A stretch of DNA of 64,000 bases from Bacteroidaceae bacterium (GTDB taxonomy: Bacteria > Bacteroidota > Bacteroidia > Bacteroidales > Bacteroidaceae). Under the pieces are notes generated by a model. It saw only the letters and a program-made list of their open reading frames with translations. It ran no database searches and was not told the origin of the DNA. Below are positions 27,245 through 37,876 of the stretch, piece by piece. Every line of letters begins with the position of its first letter. Position 1 is the first letter of the stretch. Position numbers and translations under genes: made by a program. The stretch lies in assembly GCA_017631315.1 (NCBI GenBank), contig JAGBTN010000003.1, forward strand, positions 62,001-126,000, read 5' to 3'.

Positions 27245-27439
27245 TTATTTGTTCAACTCTCTTTGGCGGAGCACGGTTTTGAGGCGTGCAATGTCACGAC
27301 GCGCAGCCTTAATCTGTGCACTGTTTGCCAAGGGTGATACTGCATGGTTCAGGAGCATCTGCTTATAATTTGCCTGCTCCGTCTGTATGCGCTCTGCCAA
27401 ATCGGCAGTAGTCATCTCCTTAATTTCTGCAATCTTCAT
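27245..27439 (-). CDS. rpmC: 50S ribosomal protein L29
   Basis: 64 residues forming two long helices: MKIAEIKEMTTADLAERIQT, then the tail AARRDIARLKTVLRQRELNK. It lies near the tunnel exit beside L23. Six nt separate it from rplP. Confidence 0.98.
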   Translation of the reverse strand: MKIAEIKEMTTADLAERIQTEQANYKQMLLNHAVSPLANSAQIKAARRDIARLKTVLRQRELNK

Positions 27440-27445
27440 AATTAA

Positions 27446-27871
27446 CTATGCGTTTTTGTCGTAATCACGTCTAACAATGAACTTCGTTGTAACAGGCAAC
27501 TTCTGAGATGCCAAACGAAGAGCTTCCTTAGCAATTTCATAAGAAACGCCTTCAATCTCAAAAATTATGCGGCCAGGAGTAATAGGGAATACATATCCTA
27601 CAGGATCACCCTTACCTTTACCCATGCGGACATCTGCAGGCTTCTTGGTAATAGGCTTATCGGGGAATATACGAATCCAACTTTGACCCTCACGCTGCAT
27701 ATAACGAGTCATAGCGACACGAGCAGCCTCAATCTGGCGAGCGGTAATCCAGTGTGTCTCTAAAGACTTAATACCGAAAGATCCGAACGCTAACTGGTTG
27801 CCACGCATGGCATTGCCTTTGCAACGACCTTTTTGCGGTCTTCTATATTTAGTTCTTTTAGGTTGTAACAT
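27446..27871 (-). CDS. rplP: 50S ribosomal protein L16
   Basis: 141 residues; it organises the A-site region of the 50S subunit. Motifs: [32 protein letters not shown] region here as [20 protein letters not shown], and [13 protein letters not shown]. It follows rpsC by 12 nt. Confidence 0.99.
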   Translation of the reverse strand: MLQPKRTKYRRPQKGRCKGNAMRGNQLAFGSFGIKSLETHWITARQIEAARVAMTRYMQREGQSWIRIFPDKPITKKPADVRMGKGKGDPVGYVFPITPGRIIFEIEGVSYEIAKEALRLASQKLPVTTKFIVRRDYDKNA

Positions 27872-27883
27872 GACAATCTTATT

Positions 27884-28612
27884 TTAACGATTATTGTTCT
27901 TCTTGCGACGGAAGTTTCTTCTATCGCTACCACCGAAATTGCGGCCGTTGTCCTTTTGCTGAGTAAAGTTTGGAGCAAGATCCTTCTTGCCATAAACTTC
28001 ACCACGACATATCCATACCTTAATGCCGAGCAAACCGACCTTTGTCAAAGCTTCTGAGTGACAATAATCGATATCAGCACGAAGGGTGTGCAAAGGAGTA
28101 CGACCCTCCTTGAACATTTCAGAACGAGCAATTTCTGCTCCATTGAGGCGACCAGATATCAAAACCTTAATACCTTCTGCACCTGCACGCATTGTATTCT
28201 GAATTGCCATCTTAATAGCACGGCGGTATGCGATCTTACCTTCTACCTGACGAGCGATATTGTTTGCAACAATAACAGCATCAAGTTCTGGCTTCTTAAC
28301 CTCAAAGATATTAATCTGTACATCTTTCTGAGTAAGTTTCTTCAACTCTTCTTTGAGGGTATCAACCTTCTCGCCGCCCTTACCAATAATAAGACCAGGG
28401 CGAGCAGTGCAAACAGTAATAGTAACCATCTTGAGGGTACGTTCTATTACAATACGTGAGATGCTTGCGTCACCAAGACGAGCACCGAGGTATTTGCGAA
28501 TCTTGCTATCCTCAAGGATAGAATCACCAAATTCCTTACCTCCGTACCAATTTGAGTCCCATCCACGGATGATACCGAGGCGGTTGCTTATTGGATTAAC
28601 TTTCTGTCCCAT
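27884..28612 (-). CDS. rpsC: 30S ribosomal protein S3
   Basis: 242 residues. The KH domain is seen at [18 protein letters not shown], the C-terminal domain at [19 protein letters not shown] and [18 protein letters not shown] [17 protein letters not shown]. The tail is basic and Asn-rich ([12 protein letters not shown]). S3 helps form the mRNA entry helicase site. Confidence 0.99.
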   Translation of the reverse strand: MGQKVNPISNRLGIIRGWDSNWYGGKEFGDSILEDSKIRKYLGARLGDASISRIVIERTLKMVTITVCTARPGLIIGKGGEKVDTLKEELKKLTQKDVQINIFEVKKPELDAVIVANNIARQVEGKIAYRRAIKMAIQNTMRAGAEGIKVLISGRLNGAEIARSEMFKEGRTPLHTLRADIDYCHSEALTKVGLLGIKVWICRGEVYGKKDLAPNFTQQKDNGRNFGGSDRRNFRRKKNNNR

Positions 28613-28620
28613 ACTTTCCC

Positions 28621-29019
28621 TTAATCTTTATTCTTTGTATCAACGAACAACGTAATATGGTTAGAACGCTTACGGATTCTATAACCACGACCCTGAGGAG
28701 CGGGTCTCATACGCTTGAGGGTTGCGCCCTCATCAACGAAGATCTTACTGATATAGAGCTCACCCTCTTCGGCTTTACGCTCATTCTTCTGTTCCCAATT
28801 GGCAATGGCAGAGCGAAGGAGCTTTTCCACATCCTCGCTCGCTGCTTTAACACAGAACTTCAAAGTGCCAAGAGCCCTATTAACCTCCATACCGCGAACC
28901 AAATCAACCACATATCTCATCTTGCGGGGAGAAGAAGGCACATTCCTCAGCTTTGCGAAACTTTGTGCTTTGCGAGCTTCTTTTCTTGCTTCAGCAGCTA
29001 ATTTCTTTCTTTTTCCCAT
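28621..29019 (-). CDS. rplV: 50S ribosomal protein L22
   Basis: 132 residues; its beta-hairpin lines the exit tunnel. Motifs: [20 protein letters not shown] and, for the hairpin, [21 protein letters not shown] charged N-terminal extension ([16 protein letters not shown]) is present. The known macrolide-affecting hairpin appears intact. Confidence 0.99.
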   Translation of the reverse strand: MGKRKKLAAEARKEARKAQSFAKLRNVPSSPRKMRYVVDLVRGMEVNRALGTLKFCVKAASEDVEKLLRSAIANWEQKNERKAEEGELYISKIFVDEGATLKRMRPAPQGRGYRIRKRSNHITLFVDTKNKD

Positions 29020-29056
29020 TATATTATTACTCTATAATTAACAATTAATTGCCTGC

Positions 29057-29326
29057 TTACTTTTTCTTGTTACCAGCATGGCCACCGAACTTGCGAGTAG
29101 GAGCAAATTCTCCAAACTTATGTCCAACCATATTTTCTGTAACGTAAACAGGAATAAACTTATTTCCGTTATGAACGGCAACCGTATGACCTACGAAATC
29201 AGGTGAAATCATAGAAGCACGAGACCATGTTTTGACCACGTTTTTCTTGCCACTTTCGTTCATGGCAATGATTTTCTTTTCAAGGCTAACTTCGATATAC
29301 GGACCTTTCTTTAATGAACGACTCAT
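29057..29326 (-). CDS. rpsS: 30S ribosomal protein S19
   Basis: 89 residues: [39 protein letters not shown] and [20 protein letters not shown]. It lies in the 30S head and pairs with S13. It follows rplB by 25 nt and precedes rplV by 37 nt. Confidence 0.99.
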   Translation of the reverse strand: MSRSLKKGPYIEVSLEKKIIAMNESGKKNVVKTWSRASMISPDFVGHTVAVHNGNKFIPVYVTENMVGHKFGEFAPTRKFGGHAGNKKK

Positions 29327-29351
29327 AATTTTACTCTAGCTAACTTTTTGT

Positions 29352-30176
29352 TTACTTATTACATCTCTCGATAATATACTTGTTGGACTGCTTCTTAGGA
29401 GCACGAGTCTTAAGACCCTTAGCATACAAGCCCTTACGTGAACGGGGATGACCACCAGACTGACGGCCTTCACCACCACCCATCGGGTGATCATGAGGAT
29501 TCATGACAACACCACGGTTGTGAGGACGACGACCCATCCAACGAGAGCGTCCAGCCTTACCAGAGCTTTCCAATGCATGATCTGAGTTACCTACACTACC
29601 TACTGTTGCCTTACATGCAGAAAGAATCTGACGTGTTTCTCCAGAAGGAAGTTTGATAACACAATAGCGACCTTCGCGTGAAGTTAACTGAGCGAAATTA
29701 CCAGCAGAACGAACGAGCAATGCGCCCTGACCAGGACGAAGCTCAATGTTATGGATTACAGTACCCACAGGAATGTTCTGCAAGGGCAGAGCATTACCAA
29801 TTTCAGGAGCTGCTTCGGCACCACTCATCACAGTGGCACCCACCTTAAGTCCGTTTGGAGCAATAATATAACGTTTTTCACCGTCTGCGTAGAAGAGAAG
29901 TGCTATACGAGCTGAACGATTAGGATCATACTCAATAGTCTTTACGACAGCGGGAACACCATCTTTCTCACGTCGGAAATCAATAAAACGGAATTTCTGC
30001 TTATGACCTCCACCGATATAGCGCATTGTCATCTTACCAGTGTTGTTACGTCCACCAGTAGAGCACTTACCGCAAACGAGAGACTTCTCAGGTACCGATG
30101 CAGTAATTTCTTCGAAGGTACCTATAATTTTGTGTCTTTGGCCCGGTGTTGTGGGCTTAAATTTACGTACTGCCAT
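29352..30176 (-). CDS. rplB: 50S ribosomal protein L2
   Basis: 274 residues; needed for subunit association and peptidyl transfer. Motifs: [36 protein letters not shown], and the C-terminal [20 protein letters not shown] with the conserved His. It follows rplW by 6 nt. Confidence 0.99.
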   Translation of the reverse strand: MAVRKFKPTTPGQRHKIIGTFEEITASVPEKSLVCGKCSTGGRNNTGKMTMRYIGGGHKQKFRFIDFRREKDGVPAVVKTIEYDPNRSARIALLFYADGEKRYIIAPNGLKVGATVMSGAEAAPEIGNALPLQNIPVGTVIHNIELRPGQGALLVRSAGNFAQLTSREGRYCVIKLPSGETRQILSACKATVGSVGNSDHALESSGKAGRSRWMGRRPHNRGVVMNPHDHPMGGGEGRQSGGHPRSRKGLYAKGLKTRAPKKQSNKYIIERCNK

Positions 30177-30182
30177 CTTTTA

Positions 30183-30473
30183 TTAAATGTTGCTATAAAA
30201 ATCAATTACATCGCCTTCTTTAAGGGTTACAATTGCCTTCTTGAAAGCATTAGTACGTCCCTTGATGAGACCGGAACGAGTGTAGCGATTCTTACTTTTA
30301 CCACCATATACACAAGTATTAACGTCAGTAACGGTGACATTATACTGTGCCTCGATTTCCTTCTTGATCTCAATCTTATTAGCTTGGGGACGAACAATGA
30401 AGCCGAACTTATTCTGCTTCTCTGTGATACCGGTCATCTTCTCAGTGACCAAAGGTTTTACGATATATCCCAT
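30183..30473 (-). CDS. rplW: 50S ribosomal protein L23
   Basis: 96 residues; docking site for trigger factor and SRP at the tunnel exit. Typical pattern: MGYIVKPLVTEKMTGITEKQ, NKIEIKKEIEAQYNVTVTDV and VYGGKSKNRYTRSGLIKG. It follows rplD by 16 nt. Confidence 0.99.
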   Translation of the reverse strand: MGYIVKPLVTEKMTGITEKQNKFGFIVRPQANKIEIKKEIEAQYNVTVTDVNTCVYGGKSKNRYTRSGLIKGRTNAFKKAIVTLKEGDVIDFYSNI

Positions 30474-30489
30474 ATTCTAATTCGGCTAC

Positions 30490-31119
30490 TTATTTGGTTA
30501 AGTTTCCTTCGATAACAGCGAGGGCACTCTCAGATACAACCATAACATCTGCATTCAAAACCTTATAGGTATTGAGTGCATTTGCAGGCATTACCTGAAC
30601 GCGTTCGATGTTTCGAGCGGACAAATATACAACTTTATCTGCACCTACGGTAACAAAAAGAGTCTTTTTGTCGGAAACTTTAAGATTTTTTAAGATTTCT
30701 ACCACTGATTTTGTCTTAGGAGCGTCAAATGTGAAATCCTCAACTACCATCAATGCATTCTCCTGAGCTTTATAAGAAAGAGCAGACTTACGTGCCAACT
30801 GACGAACCTTCTTATTAAGTTTGAAGCCATAATCGCGGGGCTTGGGACCAAACACACGACCACCGCCTACGAGTACGGGAGAATTAATATCACCGCGACG
30901 AGCACCGCCACCACCTTTCTGGCGACCGAGCTTGCGGGTTGAGCCGCTTATTTCACTTCTTTCCTTCGACTTTGCAGTTCCCTGGCGTTGGTTAGCCATG
31001 ATGAGCTTCACATCAAGGTAGATAGCATGATCGTTGGGCTCAATAGCGTAAATGGCATCATTAAGAGCGACCTTGCGACCTGTCTCCTGGCCTTTTATAT
31101 TTAATACACTTACTTCCAT
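30490..31119 (-). CDS. rplD: 50S ribosomal protein L4
   Basis: 209 residues. The tunnel loop is visible as [20 protein letters not shown] and [20 protein letters not shown]4 also represses the S10 operon in E. coli. Its start codon overlaps the rplC stop by one base (TAATG), so the two are translationally coupled. Confidence 0.99.
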   Translation of the reverse strand: MEVSVLNIKGQETGRKVALNDAIYAIEPNDHAIYLDVKLIMANQRQGTAKSKERSEISGSTRKLGRQKGGGGARRGDINSPVLVGGGRVFGPKPRDYGFKLNKKVRQLARKSALSYKAQENALMVVEDFTFDAPKTKSVVEILKNLKVSDKKTLFVTVGADKVVYLSARNIERVQVMPANALNTYKVLNADVMVVSESALAVIEGNLTK

Positions 31120-31736
31120 TACTTCATAACGCTAACGATTGAACCTTTGAATCCGGGAACACTACCCTTAATAAGAAGGAGGTTGTGTTCGGGAATCACC
31201 TTTAACACTTGCAGGTTATGCGTTGTAACACGATTACAACCCATATGGCCACCCATGCGCATTCCCTTGAAAACCTTGGCGGGATATGAGCAAGCACCAA
31301 TAGAACCTGGTTTACGCAGACGGTCGTCCTGACCATGAGTAGTCTGGCCCACACCGCCGAAGCCGTGGCGCTTTACAACACCCTGGAAACCGCGACCCTT
31401 AGAGGTTGCAATAACATCAACAAAATTGCAGTTTGCAAAAATGTCAACGGTGATGGTGTCGCCCAAATTCAGTTCCTGTTCGAAACCTGTGAACTCGGCC
31501 AAGTGTCTCATGGGTGTTACTCCTGCTTTCTTGAAGTGGCCCATGAGGGGAGCAGAAGTATTCTTCTCCTTTGCCTCTTCGTAGCCAAGCTGAACAGCAT
31601 TGTAGCCGTCCTTCTCAACGCTTTTGATTTGAGTAACAACACAAGGACCCAATTCGATAACAGTGCATGGTACATTCTTACCCTCGGCACTGAAAACGGA
31701 AGTCATTCCGATTTTCTTTCCTAATAATCCTGGCAT
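31119..31736 (-). CDS. rplC: 50S ribosomal protein L3
   Basis: 205 residues: [19 protein letters not shown], then [16 protein letters not shown] containing the glutamine that is methylated by PrmB in other bacteria, and [18 protein letters not shown]. It lies near the peptidyl-transferase centre. It follows rpsJ by 32 nt and shares one base with rplD. Confidence 0.99.
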   Translation of the reverse strand: MPGLLGKKIGMTSVFSAEGKNVPCTVIELGPCVVTQIKSVEKDGYNAVQLGYEEAKEKNTSAPLMGHFKKAGVTPMRHLAEFTGFEQELNLGDTITVDIFANCNFVDVIATSKGRGFQGVVKRHGFGGVGQTTHGQDDRLRKPGSIGACSYPAKVFKGMRMGGHMGCNRVTTHNLQVLKVIPEHNLLLIKGSVPGFKGSIVSVMK

Positions 31737-31768
31737 TTCTGTTATTCTTAGATTAATAAATAAATGTA

Positions 31769-32074
31769 TTACACCTTAATTTCTACTTCAACACCGCTAG
31801 GAAGCTCAAGCTTCATAAGGGCATCGATAGTCTTTTCACTAGAACTGTGAATATCAACAAGACGCTTGTAGCTATTTAATTCAAACTGCTCGCGGCTCTT
31901 CTTGTTAACGAATGTAGAACGGTTTACAGTAAAAATTCTCTTGCGAGTTGGCAAAGGAATAGGACCGCTTACTACAGCACCAGTTTCTTTTACAGTCTTA
32001 ACAATTCTCTCTGCAGACTTGTCAACCAAATTGTGGTCGTAAGACTTGAGTTTAATTCTAATTTTTGGACTCAT
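31769..32074 (-). CDS. rpsJ: 30S ribosomal protein S10
   Basis: 101 residues: [40 protein letters not shown] and the tail [13 protein letters not shown]. It functions in the 30S head and, with NusB, in antitermination in other bacteria. It opens the S10 group; an 85-nt spacer with a stable hairpin separates it from fusA. Confidence 0.99.
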   Translation of the reverse strand: MSPKIRIKLKSYDHNLVDKSAERIVKTVKETGAVVSGPIPLPTRKRIFTVNRSTFVNKKSREQFELNSYKRLVDIHSSSEKTIDALMKLELPSGVEVEIKV

Positions 32075-32105
32075 TTTATATAATAATTAATTATGTATAT
32101 GGGTT

Positions 32106-32147
32106 AGGGTATCATCTGCAAAGAGTCATATGCTTGCAGATGACCCT
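32106..32147 (-). promoter_or_regulatory. Stable hairpin in the fusA-rpsJ spacer
   Basis: TCATCTGCAA (32112-32121) pairs perfectly with TTGCAGATGA (32134-32143). After a 2-nt bulge, AGGG and CCCT extend the stem; the loop is 12 nt. Downstream on the minus strand there is no U-run, so it is not a simple terminator. It sits in the leader of the S10 group, where a regulatory or processing site could lie. Confidence 0.6.
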
Positions 32148-32159
32148 ATCCTATTATTT

Positions 32160-34277
32160 TTATACGAGATCTACACGTCCACCCATTTCTTCAAGTACAG
32201 ACTTAGCAATACCTGAACTTACGGGTGCATGATGATCATAAGTCATTGAGCTAGTAGCACGACCTGAGGTAATTGTACGCAATGCTGTCACATAGCCGAA
32301 CATTTCGGCCAGAGGAACCATTGCCTTTACCAAACGTGCACCAGTACGAGTAGAATCCATACCTTCTACCTGACCACGACGCTTGTTAAGGTCACCGATC
32401 ACGTCACCCATACTTTCTTCTGGAGTAACAACCTCCAACTTCATGATGGGTTCCATAAGTACAGGCTTAGCCTTTGCACAACATGCCTTGTATGCCATTT
32501 GAGCAGCAAGTTCGAATGACAACTGGTCAGAGTCTACGGGGTGGAAGCTACCATCTACGAGTTCAACCTTAAGACTATCCATGGGGAAACCACCGAGGAC
32601 ACCATTCTTCATGGCAGCCTCAAAGCCCTTCTGTACGCTGGGAATAAATTCCTTGGGGATATTACCACCGGTTACGCTATTGATGAACTGAAGACCTCCT
32701 TGAGTAAAGTCAGGATCTACAGGGCCAACATTAACAATGATATCAGCGAACTTACCGCGACCACCTGACTGTTTCTTATAAACCTCACGATGGTTAACGG
32801 TTGCTGTGATTGCTTCCTTATAGTTTACCTGAGGCTTACCCTGATTACATTCAACCTTAAACTCACGCTTCAGACGGTCGATGATAATGTCAAGGTGAAG
32901 CTCACCCATACCACTGATTACGGTCTGGCCACTCTGTTCGTCGGTCTTCACTGTAAAGGTAGGATCCTCCTCGGCCAACTTCTGCAAACCAATGCTCAAC
33001 TTGTCCAAGTCCTTTTGAGTCTTAGGCTCAACGGCGATACCAATAACGGGATCGGGGAAGTCCATTGACTCAAGTACGATGGGTGCACCTTCTTCGGCCA
33101 AAGTATCACCAGTGTGAATATCCTTAAAACCAACACCTGCACCAATATCACCGGCTGCAATGCAGTCAACGGGATTCTGGCTATTTGAGTGCATCTGGAA
33201 AAGACGGCTTACGCGCTCTTTCTTGCCAGAACGTACATTATAGATATAAGAACCTGCTTCAACCTTACCTGAGTAAACACGGAAGAAAGTCAAACGACCT
33301 ACGTATGGATCGGTAGCGATCTTGAACGCCAAAGCAGCTGTCTTCTCTTCCTCGCTGGGCATACGTGCTTCTTCCTCGCCTGTCTCGGGGTTGGTTCCCA
33401 CGATGCTGGGAGTATCCAAGGGAGAAGGAAGGAACATGCAGACATAGTCAAGCAGAGTCTGTACACCCTTATTCTTGAATGAAGAGCCACAGGTCATTGG
33501 AACGATGTCGAGATTCAAAGTTCCCTTGCGGATAGCAGCAACGATTTCTTCTTCGCTCAAGCTATCGGGATCTTCGAAATACTTCTCCATCAATGTATCA
33601 TCCTGCTCAGCGGCAAGTTCAATCATCTTGCCACGCCACTCTTCACATTCATCAGCCATATCTGCAGGAATATCCTCAATGCTGTACTCTGCACCCATGG
33701 TCTCATCGTGCCACAGGATTGCCTTCATCTTGATGAGGTCTACAATACCCTTGAAGTTCTCCTCTGCGCCGATGGGCACAGCAACAACACAAGGAGTTGC
33801 ACCAAGAACCTCCTTCATCTGGCGAACTACTTCATAGAAGTCTGCACCAGAGCGGTCCATCTTATTTACATAACCGATACGAGGTACATTGTACTTATCT
33901 GCCTGACGCCATACGGTCTCAGACTGAGGCTCAACACCACCTACTGCACAGTATGTAGCAACAGCACCGTCGAGCACACGAAGTGAACGTTCTACCTCTG
34001 CGGTAAAGTCAACGTGTCCCGGAGTATCAATCAAATTGAACTTATACTTCTCGCCCTTGCATGTCCAGTAAGCGGTTGTTGCAGCAGAGGTAATGGTAAT
34101 ACCACGCTCCTGCTCCTGAGCCATCCAGTCCATGGTAGCTGAACCATCATGGGTTTCACCGATTTTATGTGTCTTACCGGTGTAGAAAAGGATACGCTCA
34201 CTGGTAGTTGTCTTACCGGCATCGATGTGAGCCATGATACCGAAGTTACGGGTGAAACGTAAATCTTGCTTTGCCAT
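32160..34277 (-). CDS. fusA: Translation elongation factor G
   Basis: 705-residue GTPase that drives translocation and ribosome recycling. G1 motif [16 protein letters not shown] (residues 16-31), switch [20 protein letters not shown]4 [10 protein letters not shown]; domains II-V follow. Length and motifs are those of canonical EF-G. It follows rpsG by 33 nt; no tuf gene follows, unlike the E. coli str operon. Confidence 0.98.
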   Translation of the reverse strand: MAKQDLRFTRNFGIMAHIDAGKTTTSERILFYTGKTHKIGETHDGSATMDWMAQEQERGITITSAATTAYWTCKGEKYKFNLIDTPGHVDFTAEVERSLRVLDGAVATYCAVGGVEPQSETVWRQADKYNVPRIGYVNKMDRSGADFYEVVRQMKEVLGATPCVVAVPIGAEENFKGIVDLIKMKAILWHDETMGAEYSIEDIPADMADECEEWRGKMIELAAEQDDTLMEKYFEDPDSLSEEEIVAAIRKGTLNLDIVPMTCGSSFKNKGVQTLLDYVCMFLPSPLDTPSIVGTNPETGEEEARMPSEEEKTAALAFKIATDPYVGRLTFFRVYSGKVEAGSYIYNVRSGKKERVSRLFQMHSNSQNPVDCIAAGDIGAGVGFKDIHTGDTLAEEGAPIVLESMDFPDPVIGIAVEPKTQKDLDKLSIGLQKLAEEDPTFTVKTDEQSGQTVISGMGELHLDIIIDRLKREFKVECNQGKPQVNYKEAITATVNHREVYKKQSGGRGKFADIIVNVGPVDPDFTQGGLQFINSVTGGNIPKEFIPSVQKGFEAAMKNGVLGGFPMDSLKVELVDGSFHPVDSDQLSFELAAQMAYKACCAKAKPVLMEPIMKLEVVTPEESMGDVIGDLNKRRGQVEGMDSTRTGARLVKAMVPLAEMFGYVTALRTITSGRATSSMTYDHHAPVSSGIAKSVLEEMGGRVDLV

Positions 34278-34310
34278 TGTTTCGTAAATTGTATTTGTGA
34301 TGGATTTAAA

Positions 34311-34787
34311 TTAGAAACGGAAGTGAGCAAATGCACGGTTAGCTTCGGCCATACGATGCATGTCCTCCTTACGCTTAAAGGCACCACCCTGTTCGTTGTA
34401 TGCGTCCATAATCTCAGCAGCCAACTTATCAGCCATAGTCTTACCGCCACGCTTGCGAGCATAGAGAATCATGTTCTTCATGCTGATGCTCTCCTTACGG
34501 TCGGGGCGGATTTCTGTGGGCACCTGGAAAGTTGCACCACCAATACGGCGGCTCTTTACCTCTACCTGAGGAGTGATCTTATCGAGGGCCTCTTTCCAAA
34601 TGGTAAGAGAGTCCTTCTCCTCGTTAGACATCTTTGTCTTTACAATTTCGAGAGCATTGTAGAAAATGTCATACGAGATACTCTTCTTGCCGTCATACAT
34701 CAAGTGGTTGACGAACTTTGACACCTTCACGTCGCCAAAAACGGGATCGGGAAGGATAATTCTTTTCTTTGGTTTAGCTTTACGCAT
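34311..34787 (-). CDS. rpsG: 30S ribosomal protein S7
   Basis: 158 residues from the ATG at 34787 ([20 protein letters not shown]); an upstream in-frame start adds 18 basic residues not normally present. Motifs: [20 protein letters not shown] and [20 protein letters not shown]. It nucleates the 30S head. Confidence 0.98.
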   Translation of the reverse strand: MRKAKPKKRIILPDPVFGDVKVSKFVNHLMYDGKKSISYDIFYNALEIVKTKMSNEEKDSLTIWKEALDKITPQVEVKSRRIGGATFQVPTEIRPDRKESISMKNMILYARKRGGKTMADKLAAEIMDAYNEQGGAFKRKEDMHRMAEANRAFAHFRF

Positions 34788-34884
34788 TGTTTTGTTTGTT
34801 TTTGTTCGGGGTTGTTTTTTCGTGTTCTTCAACGCTTCCACCGGAGCATTTACTCAACCTACTTACAAGCCAAAACGGGGTTAA

Positions 34885-35262
34885 TTACTTTTGCTTAGGA
34901 CGTTTTGCACCATACTTGGAGCGACGCTGTGTACGGTTTGCAACACCTGCGGTATCGAGTGTACCACGAACGATGTGATAACGTACACCGGGAAGGTCCT
35001 TTACACGACCGCCACGAACCAGCACAATGCTGTGCTCCTGCAGATTGTGTCCTTCTCCGGGAATGTAGCTGTTCACTTCCTTAGAGTTTGTCAAACGAAC
35101 GCGAGCGACCTTACGCATCGCAGAGTTAGGCTTCTTAGGCGTAGTTGTGTAAACACGAACACAAACACCACGACGCTGAGGACAGTTGTCCAGCGCGGGG
35201 CTCTTGCTCTTGTCTTCCAACGCCGTACGGCCTTTTCTTACCAATTGTTGAATTGTAGGCAT
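34885..35262 (-). CDS. rpsL: 30S ribosomal protein S12
   Basis: 125 residues, decoding-centre protein. [37 protein letters not shown] and [20 protein letters not shown] are conserved. The lysines equivalent to E. coli K42 (within TPKKPNS) and K87 (RVKDLP) are unchanged, so no classical streptomycin-resistance substitution is seen. It is the first gene of the block, 97 nt before rpsG. Confidence 0.99.
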   Translation of the reverse strand: MPTIQQLVRKGRTALEDKSKSPALDNCPQRRGVCVRVYTTTPKKPNSAMRKVARVRLTNSKEVNSYIPGEGHNLQEHSIVLVRGGRVKDLPGVRYHIVRGTLDTAGVANRTQRRSKYGAKRPKQK

Positions 35263-35343
35263 TGTTTTGTTGTTTTATTATTATATATTATGTATAAAAG
35301 TCAAAATTATTCCAGAACGGGCCTATTATGCCTATTCGGGGTG

Positions 35344-35373
35344 CAAAGGTACGATTTTTTATTGGAATAACAA
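35344..35373 (-). promoter_or_regulatory. Promoter of the str-S10-spc-alpha block
   Basis: Minus strand: TTG -33 (35373-35371), 19-nt spacer, -7 TACCTTTG (35351-35344), about 80 nt before rpsL. No other clear TAnnTTTG box was noticed inside the 18-kb block. Confidence 0.7.
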
Positions 35374-35477
35374 CCTAACGCCCTTGCAAAAAGCACCCAA
35401 GACTACACAAAACTGCTAAATTTAAGATTATTTAACAGTTCTTGTGCCTATTTAAGTCTTTTCGTGTACTTTTATGA

Positions 35478-37517
35478 CTATTTCTGATTGTATCTTTGCA
35501 AGCCTTCCTCCAAGAAGTTGCGGTAGGCTGCAACGTCCTCGTTATAGGAGTAGGAGCCGGCGAGAGGATGGCCGTCGTTATTGAGGAGGACATAGAATGG
35601 TTGGGCATTGGCGCCGAACTTACTTCTTTGGAGATAACTCCATCGGTCGCCGACCGTACGCAGTGTGACGTCTGCACCATTTTCCTTGACTACAAGTTTC
35701 TCCGGGAGAGGTGTTTTGTCGTCGACATAAAGTGTGATGAGGACATATTTCTCTTTCATCAGACTTGAAACCTGCGGGTCTGTCCATACTGCTGCTTCCA
35801 TTTTGCGACAGTTTACGCAGCCATAGCCTGTGAAGTCGAGCATTACGGGCATACGATGAGCAGCAGCATACTGCATACCCTCGTCGTAGTCGTTGAAATG
35901 CGCTTCTACGGATTCTTCGCCGAGACGGAAGTCTTGTGTCTGCATTGGAGGTGCGAAGGCGCTGACTGCCTTACAGGGTGCGCCCCAGAGGCCTGGCACC
36001 ATGTAGAGGGCGAAGGCAAAGGCGGCAAGTGCCATGAAGAAGCGTATCACGCTGGTTCGTGGGCGTTGTATGATTTCTCCCATCTCGTCGTATTCGTCTT
36101 CGTCGTGCGGGAAACGCATCCATCCGATGAGATAGGCACCCATAAGGGCGAAGATGACTATCCAGAGGGAGAGGAACACTTCTCTATCCATCAGACGCCA
36201 TCCGTATGCGAGGTCGGCCACGCTGAAGAATTTCAAGGCGAATGCTATTTCGAGCAAACCGAGGCAGACCTTGATGCAGTTCATCCAGTTGCCGCTCTTG
36301 GGCATCTGTTTGAGCCATGCAGGGAACATGGCAAAGACGGTGAAGGGCAGGGCAAGAGCCATTGCAAAGCCCAACATGCCTACGGTCGGTGCGAGAAGCG
36401 AGCCGGTGGTGCTGACCTCTACGAGCAGGAAGCCTATGATGGGGCCTGTGCACGAGAAGCTGACGAGGCTCAATGTGAATGCCATGAGGAAGATGCTGAG
36501 CAGGCCTGTTGTGCTGTTCGACTTGCGGTCTACGGCATTTGTCCAGCTGCTGGGGAGTGTTATCTCGAAGCCTCCGAGGAAACTTGCGCCGAAGACCATG
36601 AGCATGAGGAAGAAGAAGATGTTGAAGACGGCATTGGTACTGAGGGCATTCAATGCGCTTGCTCCGAAGATGAGTGTGACAAGAAGGCCGAGCAGGACGT
36701 AGATGACTACGATACTGATGCCATAGGTTATGGCATCGCGAATGCCCTTTTTCTTATCTTCGGCACGCTTCAGGAAGAAACTTACTGTCATGGGAATGAT
36801 AGGCCATACGCATGGGGTGAGCAGAGCAATGAGGCCACCGAGCATGCCGAGCAGGAAGATGCCGAGCAGGCTCTTGTCTGTTGTCTGTGTTCCGGCCTCG
36901 AATGCTTTCAGTTCGTCTATGACGGGTGTCCACAACTCATTGCCTTTATCGACGGGAGAGACTGCCGGCACAGGTGTTTCCGCAATGGTATCCGATACAA
37001 CGGGAGCTGGTTCTTCGGGCTTTGCTTCTTCCGCTTTCGGCTCAGATACGGCAGCCACTTTCTTGCCTTCCCCCTTGAAGTTGAACTCTACGTTGGTGGG
37101 AGGCATGCAGTTTTCGTCGTTGCATGCGCCATAGGTCAAGTAGCCTGAGACTTCATATTCAGGCTCTGTGATGACGAATCGCTGCACGAATTCTGCCGTT
37201 CCCTCCATATAACTGACCTCCATGCCGAACATCTCGTCCATCTTCTTCTGCACATTGCCTACAGCACGAAGTTTGCCGTCGGGCTTCACGCCTTTTTGCG
37301 TTTCCAAAGTCAGTTCGGCCCGAGTAGGTCCGCCATCGGCAAAATCGGTTCCATAGACATGCCAGCCGGCATCAACAGTACCTCGAAAAACGACTTCTAC
37401 AACGTCGTCCGAGACCTTATTCTGCGAAGCCTTAATGGTTACAGGGGTTTGAAACTGTGCCAAAACGACTGCGGTGGCACACAGAAACAAAGTAAAAAGA
37501 GAAGCAATGCGTTTCAT
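35478..37517 (-). CDS. dsbD: Thiol:disulfide interchange protein DsbD
   Basis: 679 residues from the ATG at 37517; a second ATG one codon upstream is equally possible. It passes electrons from cytosolic thioredoxin to periplasmic proteins. Order: signal peptide (MKRIASLFTLFLCATAVVLA); N-terminal DsbD-alpha domain with GACNDENCMPP; a Pro/Glu/Ala linker; membrane domain with LLTPCVWPIIPMTVSFF and SFSCTGPIIGF; C-terminal thioredoxin domain with the redox motif GYGCVNCRKME. All three cysteine pairs are visible. It has its own promoter. Confidence 0.96.
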   Translation of the reverse strand: MKRIASLFTLFLCATAVVLAQFQTPVTIKASQNKVSDDVVEVVFRGTVDAGWHVYGTDFADGGPTRAELTLETQKGVKPDGKLRAVGNVQKKMDEMFGMEVSYMEGTAEFVQRFVITEPEYEVSGYLTYGACNDENCMPPTNVEFNFKGEGKKVAAVSEPKAEEAKPEEPAPVVSDTIAETPVPAVSPVDKGNELWTPVIDELKAFEAGTQTTDKSLLGIFLLGMLGGLIALLTPCVWPIIPMTVSFFLKRAEDKKKGIRDAITYGISIVVIYVLLGLLVTLIFGASALNALSTNAVFNIFFFLMLMVFGASFLGGFEITLPSSWTNAVDRKSNSTTGLLSIFLMAFTLSLVSFSCTGPIIGFLLVEVSTTGSLLAPTVGMLGFAMALALPFTVFAMFPAWLKQMPKSGNWMNCIKVCLGLLEIAFALKFFSVADLAYGWRLMDREVFLSLWIVIFALMGAYLIGWMRFPHDEDEYDEMGEIIQRPRTSVIRFFMALAAFAFALYMVPGLWGAPCKAVSAFAPPMQTQDFRLGEESVEAHFNDYDEGMQYAAAHRMPVMLDFTGYGCVNCRKMEAAVWTDPQVSSLMKEKYVLITLYVDDKTPLPEKLVVKENGADVTLRTVGDRWSYLQRSKFGANAQPFYVLLNNDGHPLAGSYSYNEDVAAYRNFLEEGLQRYNQK

Positions 37518-37543
37518 CATATTATCTGATTTATTTTGGGGGA

Positions 37544-37575
37544 CAAAATTACAAAAAAGGTGGCATTTGAACAAA
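37544..37575 (-). promoter_or_regulatory. Promoter of dsbD
   Basis: Minus strand: -33 TTTG (37575-37572), 20-nt spacer, -7 TAATTTTG (37551-37544), about 24 nt before the start. Confidence 0.65.
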
Positions 37576-37620
37576 CGAAATGGGGCAAAATTAAATAAGG
37601 TTAACCCCGTTGGCAAAATA

Positions 37621-37680
37621 GGTTAACCATTATGACCGACATCTACTGCCTTTCCGGCCGACTTGGCAGTAGATGTTGGC
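37621..37680. repeat. GGTTAACC plus ACATCTACTGCC hairpin repeat, copy D
   Basis: GGTTAACCATTATG at 37621, then ACATCTACTGCC (37639-37650) pairing perfectly with GGCAGTAGATGT (37665-37676) across a 14-nt loop; three further pairs (one G-T) extend the stem. It lies between the divergent dsbD and sulfatase genes, where no terminator is expected. Bases 37681-37840 show nothing else recognisable. Confidence 0.75.
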
Positions 37681-37847
37681 AAACTTAACGTGGGATGTTT
37701 CCCTACCCTCCCGCATAGAACGGAATTGATTCACAGTCAAGAGTTTACACCACCATGCTCGAGTCGTATCACATAATGTCTCCACATTTATTACATGTAA
37801 TACAAGAAAAACCTTAATCACTCACCCTCATGTTTCAATCTTTTTTA

Positions 37848-37855
37848 TATCTTTG
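37848..37855 (+). promoter_or_regulatory. -7 box of the sulfatase gene
   Basis: TATCTTTG 21 nt before the ATG. No clear -33 element at the expected distance. Confidence 0.55.
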
Positions 37856-37876
37856 CAACAAAACAGACAAAACAAC

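Noticed and set aside
36154..36702. Long antisense open frames opposite dsbD and other genes
   Set aside because: They mirror well-supported proteins on the other strand, have no recognisable domains and no promoter.
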